Shown piece after piece: positions 1 through 8,731 of a stretch of 35,457 nt of DNA. This stretch comes from Acidobacteriota bacterium. GTDB taxonomy: Bacteria; Acidobacteriota; Terriglobia; Terriglobales; Acidobacteriaceae. Under the pieces are notes generated by a model. That model had not been told where the DNA came from, searched no databases, and worked only from the letters and a program-made list of their open reading frames with translations. A program made the position numbers and the translations under genes. The DNA lies in NCBI GenBank assembly GCA_018268775.1, contig JAFDVV010000029.1, positions 45,676-81,132 on the forward strand, given 5' to 3'. Each line of letters starts with the position of its first letter. Positions within the stretch are counted from its first letter, which is position 1.

Positions 1-1140
1 GGCGGCAAGGCCTTCTTCGACTCCAACGACTTCGGCCCTGTCTTTCAGCAGATTCAGCACGACACCGAGGCCTACTACATCATCGGCTTCCGTTCGACCA
101 ACATCGCGCGCGATGGTTCGTACCGCCGACTTACCGTCAAGCTGAACCGCGGCGACGCCAGGCTGGAGTACAGACCGGGCTACTATGCGCCCGCCGATTT
201 CCAGCACCAGAAGAACGAAGACCGCGAGCTTGCCCTGACGGAGCAGATGCGCAGCGACCTGCCTGCAACGGACGTGGCGCTCTATCTGCAAGCGCTCTAC
301 TTCCGGCTTACGGACAACCGCTTCTTCGTCCCCGTCTCGCTGATCGTTCCGGGATCGCAGATTCCCTTCGTCAAGAACGGTGACCGCGACAAGGCGACGA
401 TCGACATTATCGGCGAGGTCAAGAACGCTCAGGGCATCGTGGTCGGCAACGCGCGCGATACCGTGAAGCTGGCCATCGACCAGGCGCAGCAGGTGCAGCG
501 CAAGAACATCCAGTACTCCACGGGTTTCGCTCTCGCGCCGGGACGCTATCATCTGAAGTTCGTCGTCCGCGAGAACGAGACCGGGCGCATGGGCAGCTTC
601 GAGGCCGACTTGCAGGTGCCCGATCTCAAGAAGCTGCCGATGAAGCTAAGCTCCATCGTTCTGGCAAGCCAGCAGACGCCCAACACAGCAAAGAAGACGA
701 TCAACCCGCTGGTGCGCGACGGCGTTGAATGGGTCCCCAACGTCCCGCACGTCTTCAGGCAGGACCAGCATCTTTATCTGCTCTACGAGGTGTATGACCC
801 AACGCGGCAGAAACCCGAGCAGACGCCTGCGCCGTCTCCGGGCCTGACGCGCCGTCCGGCCGGAGCAGTGAAGATACTCACCAATATCGAGTTTCTGAGC
901 GGTGGCGTAAAGGTCTACGAGACGCCGCTGGTTGAGGCCGATAGTGTCAACATCCCAGACCGCGAAGCGGTCGCCTTCCAGTTCGATGTGCCGCTGTCGC
1001 AGTTGAAGCCCGGCAAGTACATCTGCCAGGTGAACGTGATCGACGATGCGGGCGGCAGCTTCAGCTTTCCGCGCCTGGCGTTGCGAATCCAGCCACCGGC
1101 AGCAGCACAGCCAGCCCCACAGACGGCAACCGGCCAGTGA
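1..1140 (+). CDS. VWFA-related Acidobacterial domain protein, 3' part
   Basis: Frame 1 is open from the first base of the window to the TGA at 1138-1140, so this is the last 379 residues of a longer protein whose start lies outside. The early residues (GGKAFFDSNDFGPVFQQI, then AYYIIGF near residues 25-31 and RPGYYAP near 58-64) are the closing part of the VWFA-related domain that is expanded in Acidobacteria. The rest is a beta-rich region (about residues 85-360) with PGRY/PGKY turns, ending in a Pro/Ala/Gln-rich tail. The family is generally exported, and its function is unknown. The first in-frame ATG at 247 is internal and should not be taken as the start. A secreted TPR gene follows 120 nt downstream on the same strand. 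Family call is confident; role unknown. Confidence 0.85.
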   Translation, partial: GGKAFFDSNDFGPVFQQIQHDTEAYYIIGFRSTNIARDGSYRRLTVKLNRGDARLEYRPGYYAPADFQHQKNEDRELALTEQMRSDLPATDVALYLQALYFRLTDNRFFVPVSLIVPGSQIPFVKNGDRDKATIDIIGEVKNAQGIVVGNARDTVKLAIDQAQQVQRKNIQYSTGFALAPGRYHLKFVVRENETGRMGSFEADLQVPDLKKLPMKLSSIVLASQQTPNTAKKTINPLVRDGVEWVPNVPHVFRQDQHLYLLYEVYDPTRQKPEQTPAPSPGLTRRPAGAVKILTNIEFLSGGVKVYETPLVEADSVNIPDREAVAFQFDVPLSQLKPGKYICQVNVIDDAGGSFSFPRLALRIQPPAAAQPAPQTATGQ

Positions 1141-1205
1141 CACCTGCAACTGCCGGTTTGCCCTGAAGTTGTAGAAAAACCGAGGTTCCCGGTGACGACT
1201 GGCCG

Positions 1206-1234
1206 TTGACAGGCGTCCGGTTGCGGCGGATGAT
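1206..1234 (+). promoter_or_regulatory. Candidate sigma-70-type promoter for the TPR gene
   Basis: A perfect TTGACA at 1206-1211 is followed by a 17-nt spacer and GATGAT (4 of 6 matches to TATAAT) at 1229-1234. This predicts a transcript start near 1241 and a leader of only about 20 nt before the ATG at 1261. It rests on pattern matching only. Confidence 0.4.
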
Positions 1235-1260
1235 GTGTGCGTACCTCCTGGAGGTATGCC

Positions 1261-2175
1261 ATGTCCCCCATAGTCCGGTCTTCCGTCCTGACGATTGCAA
1301 TTGCGGTTTTCTTCGCGTCTTCTGTGCAAGTTCGCGCGGAACAGACCAAACCGCTGACGCGCGACGAGATTCGCGCCCTGGATCATCAGAGTCCGACGTG
1401 GGACTCCGTACGCGCTCATCTCCCCAATCCAACGACAGCCACGGCCGCGCAGCTTGAGACGGCCGCCGATATCCTTCGCGCACGCCGCTTTATCGTCGAT
1501 GCGATGGACTACTACGGGTTTGCTCTGCAGCGGGGAGGAAACCAGGTGGAGTTGCTCAACAAGCTGGGAGTTTCGGAGCTTGAACTGCGCGACATCGCCG
1601 CAGCGAAATCCTACTTCCAGCGCGTGGTGAAGCTTCAGAAGAAGAACCCCGAGGGCTGGAACAATCTAGGCGCGATCGAATACCTGACAGGGCGCTACGA
1701 CAGCGCAATCGGCAACTACAAAAAAGCCATCAAGTACGACAAGGAGTCGGCGACTTATCACTCCAATCTGGGAACGGCCTACTTTGAGAAGAAAGACTAC
1801 GAGACCGCGCGCAAGCAATATGAGATCGCGCTGAAGATCGATCCGGAGATGATGGACCATCACAGCTCGATCGGCGTGACGGCCCGCATGCTTTCTCCCG
1901 AGGACCACGCACGGTTCTGCTTCGAAATGGCAAGGCTGTATGCGCAGCGCGGCGATGAGGCCACGATGCTGCACTTCCTGACGATGGCGAGCGAGGCCGG
2001 GTTCGACGTTCTGGACCACATGACCTACGACGGCGCACTGGGCAAGTATCGCAAAGATCCACGCGTGCTGCTGCTGGTGAAGAACTCGCAGGAGATGAGG
2101 ACGAAGGGCATTCCGATCGCCGCGGGCGAGGCCCCTCCGCCGCCGCTGCCGCCCGAGGCAAATGGTAAGCACTAG
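1261..2175 (+). CDS. Secreted tetratricopeptide-repeat protein
   Basis: A 304-residue protein. I chose the ATG at 1261 because GGAGG at 1250-1254 sits 6 nt upstream and the protein then opens with a normal signal peptide: a short basic start, a hydrophobic core (about residues 8-22) and Ala at about 26. An in-frame GTG at 1237 would spoil this. Three consecutive TPR units lie at about residues 97-130, 131-164 and 165-198 (WNNLGAIEYLTGRYDSAI and YHSNLGTAYFEKKDYETA patterns), followed by a helical domain and a Pro-rich tail. TPRs are protein-interaction scaffolds; the partner is not visible, though it lies next to and may be co-transcribed with the VWFA-related gene. It converges with the DUF5522 gene at its 3' end. 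Confidence 0.85.
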   Translation: MSPIVRSSVLTIAIAVFFASSVQVRAEQTKPLTRDEIRALDHQSPTWDSVRAHLPNPTTATAAQLETAADILRARRFIVDAMDYYGFALQRGGNQVELLNKLGVSELELRDIAAAKSYFQRVVKLQKKNPEGWNNLGAIEYLTGRYDSAIGNYKKAIKYDKESATYHSNLGTAYFEKKDYETARKQYEIALKIDPEMMDHHSSIGVTARMLSPEDHARFCFEMARLYAQRGDEATMLHFLTMASEAGFDVLDHMTYDGALGKYRKDPRVLLLVKNSQEMRTKGIPIAAGEAPPPPLPPEANGKH

Positions 2176-2190
2176 AACACGTTTTCTGTC

Positions 2191-2370
2191 CTAGCGATAC
2201 GGGCAATGGCGGCAGTTGGAGTTGCAGCAATAGCCGCGCTTCAGGTGATAGGCCTCGGTGAAGACAATATACGGGCCTTCGTAGTAAAAGTCCTCGGGCG
2301 CGAGCGCTTGCTCCTGCCGCCCAGTCGTTCCGGCTTCATCATTCGACGATGATTGCTCTGGCTTCGTCAT
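2191..2370 (-). CDS. Small DUF5522 family protein
   Basis: A 59-residue ORF from the ATG at 2370 to the TAG at 2191. From about residue 27 it matches the DUF5522 pattern: FYYEGPYIVFTEAYHLKRG followed by a Cys cluster, C48 C49 x3 C53 x2 C56, then Pro-Tyr. The four cysteines and H55 could bind a metal or Fe-S cluster, but that is inference. Its ATG begins 2 nt after the lhr stop codon (TAA at 2373-2375), so the pair is almost certainly co-transcribed and translationally coupled. The first 25 residues are polar and low-complexity. No function is established for the family, to my knowledge. Confidence 0.85.
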   Translation of the reverse strand: MTKPEQSSSNDEAGTTGRQEQALAPEDFYYEGPYIVFTEAYHLKRGYCCNSNCRHCPYR

Positions 2371-2372
2371 GG

Positions 2373-5300
2373 TTAAAACATCGGCAGATTGACTGCGCCG
2401 GTTGTGGCCGTCATTGGATGGATAGCATCGGCGGGAATATCGCCGGTATCGGAGTCTGCCTGCTCCGAGTACAGCAGACCGTTGCGATACAGTACCTGCC
2501 TGCCGGGTATGGCCGCGACCCGCTCCCCCGGCAGAACGATACCCGCAAGATTTGCCGGATCGGCAGCGGCCACCGTCACAATCGACGACGACTCCCGCAC
2601 TCGCGAAGCTCGCAACGAATCCGCCGCCTCAGGCAGGGCGAATTGCTCGCCGCCAAATCCTGTCACGAAACGGCCACCACGCACCTCGCCGCGCGCCTCA
2701 AGTCTTCGGAGCAGACCAACTACATCGCGCCACTTTGGAGCATTGGACTCCCGCGTCAGCAGATCGCGGAAGACGATGCCGTAACGTGCGAGCAACATGA
2801 ACGCGTAGGACTCCAGCGCCGACTCGTTGCGCCGCGCCTGCTCAATCTTCGAGGGCGCGGCGTGGGCCTCTTCTGCAAGCAGCGACCACCTTCCAGCATT
2901 CGAGCGCAACTGGCGTAACGATCGAGCGCCGGTGCCATTCGACCTTCTGCGTGGGTCCATGATCGAGCGAAGCTGGTCGAAGCCATCCGCGGCGGCAAGG
3001 CCTGCCGTAGCAAGCTCCCACAGCGCCTGCTGCGCCTGCTGCTTCGAAAGATTCAGGATGCGCTGGATGTCGTTTGCGAAGCAGGCGCCGCGAGTCATCA
3101 GCAGCGACCGCGCCTGGATGGCCTCCGCGCTGAGCGACTCCTGCAAACGCGCCTCTTCGAGGCGCTCGCGCGCCAGCGCATGGGGCAGCCACTCCGCCGT
3201 CTCGCGAACGTAGAAGGTGATCGGCGCAGCATTCGTCGGCACAACGCGACGTGGCCCGGTGCCATCGGCGTTCGACCATGCAGGGTGTGGTGAGATGCGC
3301 CCCCATCCAACCGCGCCCGACAGACAGAGCGCATCGAGCCACTGCGGGTCGTAGTTGGCGACGCGCGAAGACAGCAACGAGCGCTCCCACTCGATCGCCG
3401 GGGCCTCAAAGCCCTCCAGTTGATGCAGCGCCTGCAACACGCCCTCTTCGCCGGCGAGTTGCGTCTGCGGCGCGAGATGCTGCCACTCCAGCAGCCACCG
3501 CATGTAAACCGATGGAGAGACCGGCTCAATCTGCTTGCGCAACGTGTGCAACGTGCGGCGATGAATGCGCTGCAAAATGCGACGCTCGCACCATTCGATT
3601 TCGTGATCGTGCTCCGGCTTCGCAAGCTCGAAGATGCCGCGCATCAGCAGCCCCTGCATCTCCATCGCTAAAAACGCCTGAAAGACATGCGAGGGTTCCA
3701 CCTCAAGCCGCTCAGCGAAGCTCTGCGCCGTGGTTGGCCCTAGAAGCTGCACCCAGCCCTGAGCGCACTGCTTGAGCGCCTGCTCTCTTGCAGTGGCATC
3801 GGTGGACTCACCCCACAATGCCGCGACCTGCGCCGCGCGCTCGATCGAGGTCCAGCAGACGATGCCCTTGCAGTCCACCGTTGTTGCGCGACCGCTTCGT
3901 ACCAGTCGCTCGTAGAGCACCGGCCAATGCTGCGCTTCCGCTTTGCCCGCAAAGAAATTCAGCGGAAGCGCTACGAGCGAATGCAGCAGGTCGTGCAGCT
4001 CGTGCTCGTCGCGGATATCAGGCCAGCACTCGCGGCGTATCTCTTCGATTGCAGCCTGGTCGAGACGCCCGGCCTCTTCGAGCACACTCGCAGGCAGGGC
4101 GCGGGATAGCGAGACAGCGCGCGCGCGACGCTCCTCAAGCCCCGCCTCGTCGAGAAACGCATATGGGTTGGCGTTGAGCAGCTCATGCGCAAACTGCGAG
4201 GGTACGGGCGTGTCAACCGCCAGGCAGCGGATGCTGCCATCCTTGATTCCACGAAGCACCTCGATCAACCCTTCGAGATCCATCGCTTCTCCCAGCACAT
4301 CCTTCATCACCTCGTCGACCAGCGGGTGATCGGGTATCTGGATGTCGCCCTCGATGTTCTCAAAGCACGCCGCAGCTTGCGGAAAGACGCTGGCCAGCAG
4401 GTCCTCTGAGCGCGTGCGCTGGATCTGCGGCGGGATACGCTTGCCCTTGGAGTTCCGCAGCAGTTGCAGGCTGCGGTTCGCGGCCCATCGCCAGCGCGTC
4501 TTGAAGATCGGCGATGCAAGAGAGGCCTGCTCCAGAAGCTCCTTCGCCGTGTGCTCGGTCAGGAAATGGAAGACATCGGAGAGTGGAAAGCTGTGCTGCT
4601 CCGCCAGAGAGATGTTGATGCCGTTGTCGGTGGCGGCGGCCTGCAACTCGAAGTTGAATCCGCGACAGAAGCGCTTGCGCAGCGCCAGCCCCCACGCCTT
4701 GTTGATGCGACCGCCAAAGGGCGCGTGCAGAATGAGCTGCATCCCGCCGCCCTCATCGAAGAAGCGCTCGGCGATGATCGTCGTCTTCGTCGGCACGCCT
4801 CCTAAGACTGCACGGCCAGTGACGACGTACGTTATCAACTGCAGAGCGCCGCCAGCGCATACGCCGCAGTTCTCCATCAACCACGCGCTTGCAGCATCGA
4901 CCTCGGGGTCGGTTGGCGAGATGTATCCGGGTGCAATGTTGCGCGTCAGCTCCGCGATCCTTTCGCGCAGCTCGCTCACGCCATCGCATAGCACCGCCGT
5001 GCGCTGCGGGGCTTCGCCGAACCAGAACGGCAACGTGGGCGGAGCGCCATGCGCGTCCTCCACAAGCACGCGCCCGGCAGCTTCGATGCGTTGAATGCGC
5101 CAGCTCGCATTGCCGAGCAGCACCACATCGCCGGGAGATGAGTCGACAGCGAAGTGCTCATCGAGCGTGGCGATAGGCACTCCCTCGGGCTGCAAGATCA
5201 CTGGGAAGACGTTCGTCCCAGGAATCGCTCCACCGTTTGAGATTGCAATCATGCGCGCGCCGCGACGCGGGTGGAGTTGGCCGTGGATACTATCGCGCAG

Positions 5301-6785
5301 CAGATACGCTCCATAGCGTCCGCGGCTCGATTCGATGCCCGAGGCTAGCAACGCAACAATCTCGCCGAACCGCACGCGCGTAAGATTTCTGTACGGCAGC
5401 GCGCGCGTCACCATGGCATACAGAGCGTCTTCGTCCCAGGGCTCGGCCCCGCAGGCGGCGACGATCTGCTGCATCAAGACGTCGATCGGCTCCGGCGGAA
5501 CCTCAAGCCGGTCGAGCTCGCCCACGCGCATCTTGCGGACCAGCGCTGCCTGCTCCAACAGGTCGTCGCGCGTCGTCGCGAAGAACCTACCCTTGGGTAC
5601 GGCACCCCGCCAGTGGCCAGCGCGGCCTATGCGCTGCATGGCGACTGCAACCGAACGCGTCGTCGATACCTGGCAGACAAGGTCGATATCGCCGATGTCG
5701 ATACCGAGCTCCAGCGATGCCGTTGCAACAAGTATCTTGATCTCGCCGCGCTTCAAGCGCTGCTCCGCATCGAGACGCAGCGTTCGCGACAGCGATCCAT
5801 GATGCGCCGCGACGTTCTCCGGCCCCAGCCTCTCGGCCAATGCGAAGGCAATACGCTCCACAAGGCGGCGCGTGTTGACGAAGACCAGCGTCGAACGATG
5901 CGTTTGGGTATACGCAGCAAGCTTGTCGAAGATCTCCTCCCACATCTTCGTCGTGAGAACGGAGCTGAGTTCGTCGCTCGGAACCTCGATCGCAAGGTCA
6001 AGTTCGCGACGCTGCCCAACCTGAACGATCTTCGCAGGCCGCCTGCCGGGATGAACGCCCGTAAGAAAATTCGCGACCAGCTCGATAGGATTCTGCGTCG
6101 CTGAAAGCCCGATGCGTTGCGGCGGAGATGCCTGCCACGTCAGCCACTGCCCCGGCGAGAGCCTGTTCTCTCCGCAGACCAGGGCATCCAGCCGCTCAAG
6201 CGACAATGCAAGGTGCGCGCCACGCTTGTCGTCTGCCACGGCATGAATCTCGTCGACGATCACCGTCCGCACGCGGCGCATATTCTCCCGCGCCTTGCCA
6301 GCCGTGAGCATGATGTAGAGAGACTCCGGCGTTGTCACCAGAATATGCGGCGGGTGGCGCAGCATCGCCGCGCGTTCTTTCGCCAGGGTGTCGCCGGTGC
6401 GGACGGCGGTACGGATCTCAGTCGAAAGATAGCCGCGTTCGAAGGCAAGCTGCTGGATCTCGCGCAGCGGCTGTTCGAGGTTCTTCTGCACATCGTTCGA
6501 GAGCGCCTTGAGCGGACTGATGTAGACAACCTGCGTTGCCGGAGACAGCGTCCCGGCAATCGCATCGCGCAGTAGTTGGTCGATGCAGACAAGGAAAGCC
6601 GCCAGCGTCTTTCCGCTGCCGGTCGGCGCCGAGATCAGCGTTGCCTCGCCCGAGACGATGCTGGGCCAGCCATGCTCCTGAGGCTCGGTGGGCGAACCGA
6701 AGCGGCGCAGGAACCACTCCGCCGTGACCGGGTGGGCCCAGGTCAGCGAAGCGGGAACATCCAGCTCTTTTTGAACCGCGAGCAT
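2373..6785 (-). CDS. lhr: Lhr family ATP-dependent helicase
   Basis: A 1470-residue superfamily 2 helicase, close to the full length of long bacterial Lhr proteins (about 1500). Motifs in order: Walker A APTGSGKT at 53-60, PLKAL at 91-95, TPESL at 152-156, DEIH box at 178-181, SATQ at 228-231, ASLELGID at 356-363 and QRIGRAGH at 384-391. Residues from about 400 to 900 fit the winged-helix/Lhr-core domains, and the remainder is the long C-terminal extension typical of bacterial Lhr. The family unwinds DNA and RNA:DNA hybrids in the 3'-5' direction and is tied to DNA repair. The ATG at 6785 places the first helicase motif at the usual distance. kdsC lies 53 nt upstream and DUF5522 2 nt downstream, all on the minus strand. 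Confidence 0.95.
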   Translation of the reverse strand: MLAVQKELDVPASLTWAHPVTAEWFLRRFGSPTEPQEHGWPSIVSGEATLISAPTGSGKTLAAFLVCIDQLLRDAIAGTLSPATQVVYISPLKALSNDVQKNLEQPLREIQQLAFERGYLSTEIRTAVRTGDTLAKERAAMLRHPPHILVTTPESLYIMLTAGKARENMRRVRTVIVDEIHAVADDKRGAHLALSLERLDALVCGENRLSPGQWLTWQASPPQRIGLSATQNPIELVANFLTGVHPGRRPAKIVQVGQRRELDLAIEVPSDELSSVLTTKMWEEIFDKLAAYTQTHRSTLVFVNTRRLVERIAFALAERLGPENVAAHHGSLSRTLRLDAEQRLKRGEIKILVATASLELGIDIGDIDLVCQVSTTRSVAVAMQRIGRAGHWRGAVPKGRFFATTRDDLLEQAALVRKMRVGELDRLEVPPEPIDVLMQQIVAACGAEPWDEDALYAMVTRALPYRNLTRVRFGEIVALLASGIESSRGRYGAYLLRDSIHGQLHPRRGARMIAISNGGAIPGTNVFPVILQPEGVPIATLDEHFAVDSSPGDVVLLGNASWRIQRIEAAGRVLVEDAHGAPPTLPFWFGEAPQRTAVLCDGVSELRERIAELTRNIAPGYISPTDPEVDAASAWLMENCGVCAGGALQLITYVVTGRAVLGGVPTKTTIIAERFFDEGGGMQLILHAPFGGRINKAWGLALRKRFCRGFNFELQAAATDNGINISLAEQHSFPLSDVFHFLTEHTAKELLEQASLASPIFKTRWRWAANRSLQLLRNSKGKRIPPQIQRTRSEDLLASVFPQAAACFENIEGDIQIPDHPLVDEVMKDVLGEAMDLEGLIEVLRGIKDGSIRCLAVDTPVPSQFAHELLNANPYAFLDEAGLEERRARAVSLSRALPASVLEEAGRLDQAAIEEIRRECWPDIRDEHELHDLLHSLVALPLNFFAGKAEAQHWPVLYERLVRSGRATTVDCKGIVCWTSIERAAQVAALWGESTDATAREQALKQCAQGWVQLLGPTTAQSFAERLEVEPSHVFQAFLAMEMQGLLMRGIFELAKPEHDHEIEWCERRILQRIHRRTLHTLRKQIEPVSPSVYMRWLLEWQHLAPQTQLAGEEGVLQALHQLEGFEAPAIEWERSLLSSRVANYDPQWLDALCLSGAVGWGRISPHPAWSNADGTGPRRVVPTNAAPITFYVRETAEWLPHALARERLEEARLQESLSAEAIQARSLLMTRGACFANDIQRILNLSKQQAQQALWELATAGLAAADGFDQLRSIMDPRRRSNGTGARSLRQLRSNAGRWSLLAEEAHAAPSKIEQARRNESALESYAFMLLARYGIVFRDLLTRESNAPKWRDVVGLLRRLEARGEVRGGRFVTGFGGEQFALPEAADSLRASRVRESSSIVTVAAADPANLAGIVLPGERVAAIPGRQVLYRNGLLYSEQADSDTGDIPADAIHPMTATTGAVNLPMF

Positions 6786-6838
6786 GGGATATTGTAGCGC
6801 GGTTTTCTTCGATCTTTATTCGCCGGACACCTGGCCGC

Positions 6839-7420
6839 CTACATATTTCCTACGCCTACATCGGCCACGCCAGCGGCGGGATTCTCCGCGTCAAGATATT
6901 GCTCAATCACACGCTCGAGCAGCCCCTGCGCGGAGAGGATAAAGTCGATCGCGTCGCGACCTGCGCCCTGCCCACCTGCATGAGAAGTGACGTAGTGGGC
7001 CATGTCCTTTACCTGCTGACGAGCATTGGCCGTTGCAATCGCGAGGCCGCACTGCCGCATCACCGGAAGATCGATGATGTCGTCGCCAACGTAGGCCATC
7101 TGATCGAGCGAGTACCCCGTCTTCATCAGAATGTCTTTGGCGGCCTCCATTTTATGAGCCTGCCCCTGGTAGACGAACTCCAGCTTCAGGTCGCGCGCGC
7201 GAATGGCCACCGTCTGCGAGTTGCGCTTAGTGATGATGCCGATGCGGAGACCGCCCATGCGCCCAAGCGAGATGCCCAGGCCGTCGTGAGCGGCGAATCC
7301 CTTGCACTCGATCCCCTTCCCGTCCGAGCCGGGAATGACGAATATCTGGCCGTCGGTCAGAACACCGTCTACGTCGAAGATAAGGACCTTTATCTTTTTT
7401 GCGCGATCTTCAGCAGTCAT
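6839..7420 (-). CDS. kdsC: KdsC-type HAD phosphatase (KDO-8-phosphate phosphatase)
   Basis: 193 residues, the standard size for tetrameric KdsC. HAD motif I is FDVDGVLTDG with catalytic D16 and D18. Motif II/III is IITKRNS (63-68), motif IV is VGDDIIDLPVM (111-121), and the KdsC-like tail has YVT followed by GGQGAGRD at about 149-156. It lacks a cap domain. The expected reaction is hydrolysis of 3-deoxy-D-manno-octulosonate 8-phosphate to KDO and phosphate in the cytoplasm, supplying lipopolysaccharide inner core. No other KDO gene is nearby, so the exact substrate is inferred from family; related C0-cap HAD phosphatases acting on acyl-sugar phosphates look similar. Upstream is the YXWGXW gene with a 25-nt gap; the RBS is weak. 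Confidence 0.85.
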   Translation of the reverse strand: MTAEDRAKKIKVLIFDVDGVLTDGQIFVIPGSDGKGIECKGFAAHDGLGISLGRMGGLRIGIITKRNSQTVAIRARDLKLEFVYQGQAHKMEAAKDILMKTGYSLDQMAYVGDDIIDLPVMRQCGLAIATANARQQVKDMAHYVTSHAGGQGAGRDAIDFILSAQGLLERVIEQYLDAENPAAGVADVGVGNM

Positions 7421-7445
7421 CTCTCGATGATACGTGACCGGTCTT

Positions 7446-7745
7446 CTAGCGCCAGTGGCCGTCTATCCACACAAAGCCGCGCGGAGTCTGCCGCCAGCGG
7501 CCGGGGTACCAGCGATAGCCAGGATGCGGTGGACGCATGTACTCTCCAGGCACCCAGACGTACTGGCCGCCGTACCAGCGATAGTGGCCACCTTGCCAGA
7601 CCCAGTGTGGATGCGCGGGTGGAATGGGAGGAATCGTCTCGCGGGGCGGTGGCGGCGGTGCCGTCGTTGGTGGCGGCGGCGGTTGGGTGTATGCCGTTGC
7701 CGCTGCCAATATCATCACGCAGGCGGCTGTGACGAATCGTCGCAT
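7446..7745 (-). CDS. Secreted YXWGXW-repeat protein
   Basis: 99 residues from the ATG at 7745, which has GAGGAG about 9 nt upstream; an in-frame TTG at 7763 is less likely. Residues 1-20 form a signal peptide, followed by a Pro-rich linker (22-45). Residues 47-99 carry four aromatic-Gly repeats of the type H-W-V-W-x-x-G-H-Y and Y-V-W-V-P-G-E-Y, which is the YXWGXW repeat family. Such proteins are small exported or surface-associated proteins of unknown role in Acidobacteria and Proteobacteria. The gene lies 74 nt downstream of the frameshifted secreted protein and 25 nt upstream of kdsC, all on the same strand, so an operon is plausible though no functional link is evident. Confidence 0.8.
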   Translation of the reverse strand: MRRFVTAACVMILAAATAYTQPPPPPTTAPPPPPRETIPPIPPAHPHWVWQGGHYRWYGGQYVWVPGEYMRPPHPGYRWYPGRWRQTPRGFVWIDGHWR

Positions 7746-7819
7746 CCGTTCTTGTCTCCTCAAGCTCTCTTGCAGATAGGACGCTCTCTGTTGTTGAGGA
7801 GTTGTGATCGCGCTTCGGG

Positions 7820-7989
7820 CTAGAACTTTACGTCGATGACTTTTCCGCTCTCGAAGACGACCTGCATTCCTTTGCAGGTCCAGAGAGATCTGGTCCCGAA
7901 GTTCACTTTTTTCTGCGGGTCGCCGAGTGCCTTTGTGACCTGGCCGGCGGTCATGCCGGGTTGGATGTTGGATTCGTCGGTCTGGGGGG
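7820..7989 (-). pseudogene. Out-of-frame BamE/SmpA-like C-terminus of the upstream gene
   Basis: In the frame shifted by one base relative to the upstream gene, the minus strand encodes about 55 residues directly after the C6 tract (G6 on the plus strand at 7984-7989). They include QPGMTAGQVTKALGDP, then W-T-C-K-G-M, then VVFESGKVIDVKF and a TAG at 7820-7822. This is the pattern of small SmpA/OmlA/BamE-like domains found at the end of secreted acidobacterial proteins. It has no start codon of its own at the right place; its first Met is inside the domain. One extra C in the tract would fuse it to the upstream ORF and give a 239-residue protein. Could be true decay, a sequencing error or slippage. 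Confidence 0.7.
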
Positions 7990-8538
7990 AGGCGGAGCGT
8001 AGCTATCGGAAGGAGGCGGCGGAGTAGAGTTCAGCCCTGAAGCAGCGTTTGTTTTGTCGGCGCGCTGCGACATCAGTTTGGAGTAGTTCTCGCGGATCCA
8101 GCGCTCGATCTGGCCGGAGATGTTGTCGGCGGCGAAGCGCCAGCTCATCTCGCTTTGGGCTTCGAGAGCCTGCGTGTAGCTGCCGGCCATCAGGGTGGCG
8201 TGAAGGTTGCGGACGGTCTTGTCGTTCGTGGTCGTGGTGCGGGTGGAGGAACGCCCGTCGTCGCTGGTGGTGCGATTGGTGGTGTAACCGTCGACCTCTT
8301 TGTGCGAGTCGCGCGCGTCGATGCGGACGACGACGTCCGCCTCGGACGGAGAGTTGACCACGCGCAGCGTCTTCTTGCTGGCCAGCGACTTTTGCAGATC
8401 GAGCGAAGAGTCGTTCGCACCCGGTGCGCTGAAGCCGTTGTTGTCGCTGGTCACGTAGACGCTGACGAGCTGCTGAGCAAAGGCGCAAGGCGCAGCGAGA
8501 AGAGCAAGGCTGAGAAGTGCAAGGACAGGGCGACGCAT
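7951..8538 (-). CDS. Secreted protein of unknown function, truncated by frameshift
   Basis: As read, 195 residues from the ATG at 8538, with GGAG about 9 nt upstream. Residues 1-21 are a signal peptide (ALLSLALLAAPCAFA). Residues 24-150 look like one folded domain containing SEADVVVRIDARD and a Thr/Arg-rich strand (TTSDDGRSSTRTTTTNDK), ending in an amphipathic helix (IERWIREN). A Pro-rich linker follows and the ORF stops at 7951. The linker runs into a C6 tract, after which the other frame carries a convincing BamE-like domain, so the intended product is probably about 239 residues ending at 7820. It heads the minus-strand run that continues with the YXWGXW gene, and is divergent from the TonB-domain gene. 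I do not recognise the N-terminal domain. Confidence 0.75.
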   Translation of the reverse strand: MRRPVLALLSLALLAAPCAFAQQLVSVYVTSDNNGFSAPGANDSSLDLQKSLASKKTLRVVNSPSEADVVVRIDARDSHKEVDGYTTNRTTSDDGRSSTRTTTTNDKTVRNLHATLMAGSYTQALEAQSEMSWRFAADNISGQIERWIRENYSKLMSQRADKTNAASGLNSTPPPPSDSYAPPPPRPTNPTSNPA

Positions 8539-8731
8539 CAATCGTTTCTCCAGCACCGCAAGATGGAAGCAAGGGGGCCGGAGTTAGGTTATCTGTGAGA
8601 GAAGGTGGGGGCAAGTCAACGGCCTCTCGCCCGTACCTTTTCGCGCAAAGTCTTCAGACATTTATGGTTAGGTCCGGGCCTCTTCCCAACTGGAAAATTT
8701 GAGGGTTTCTGAGGTAAGATTCCTCACCATC

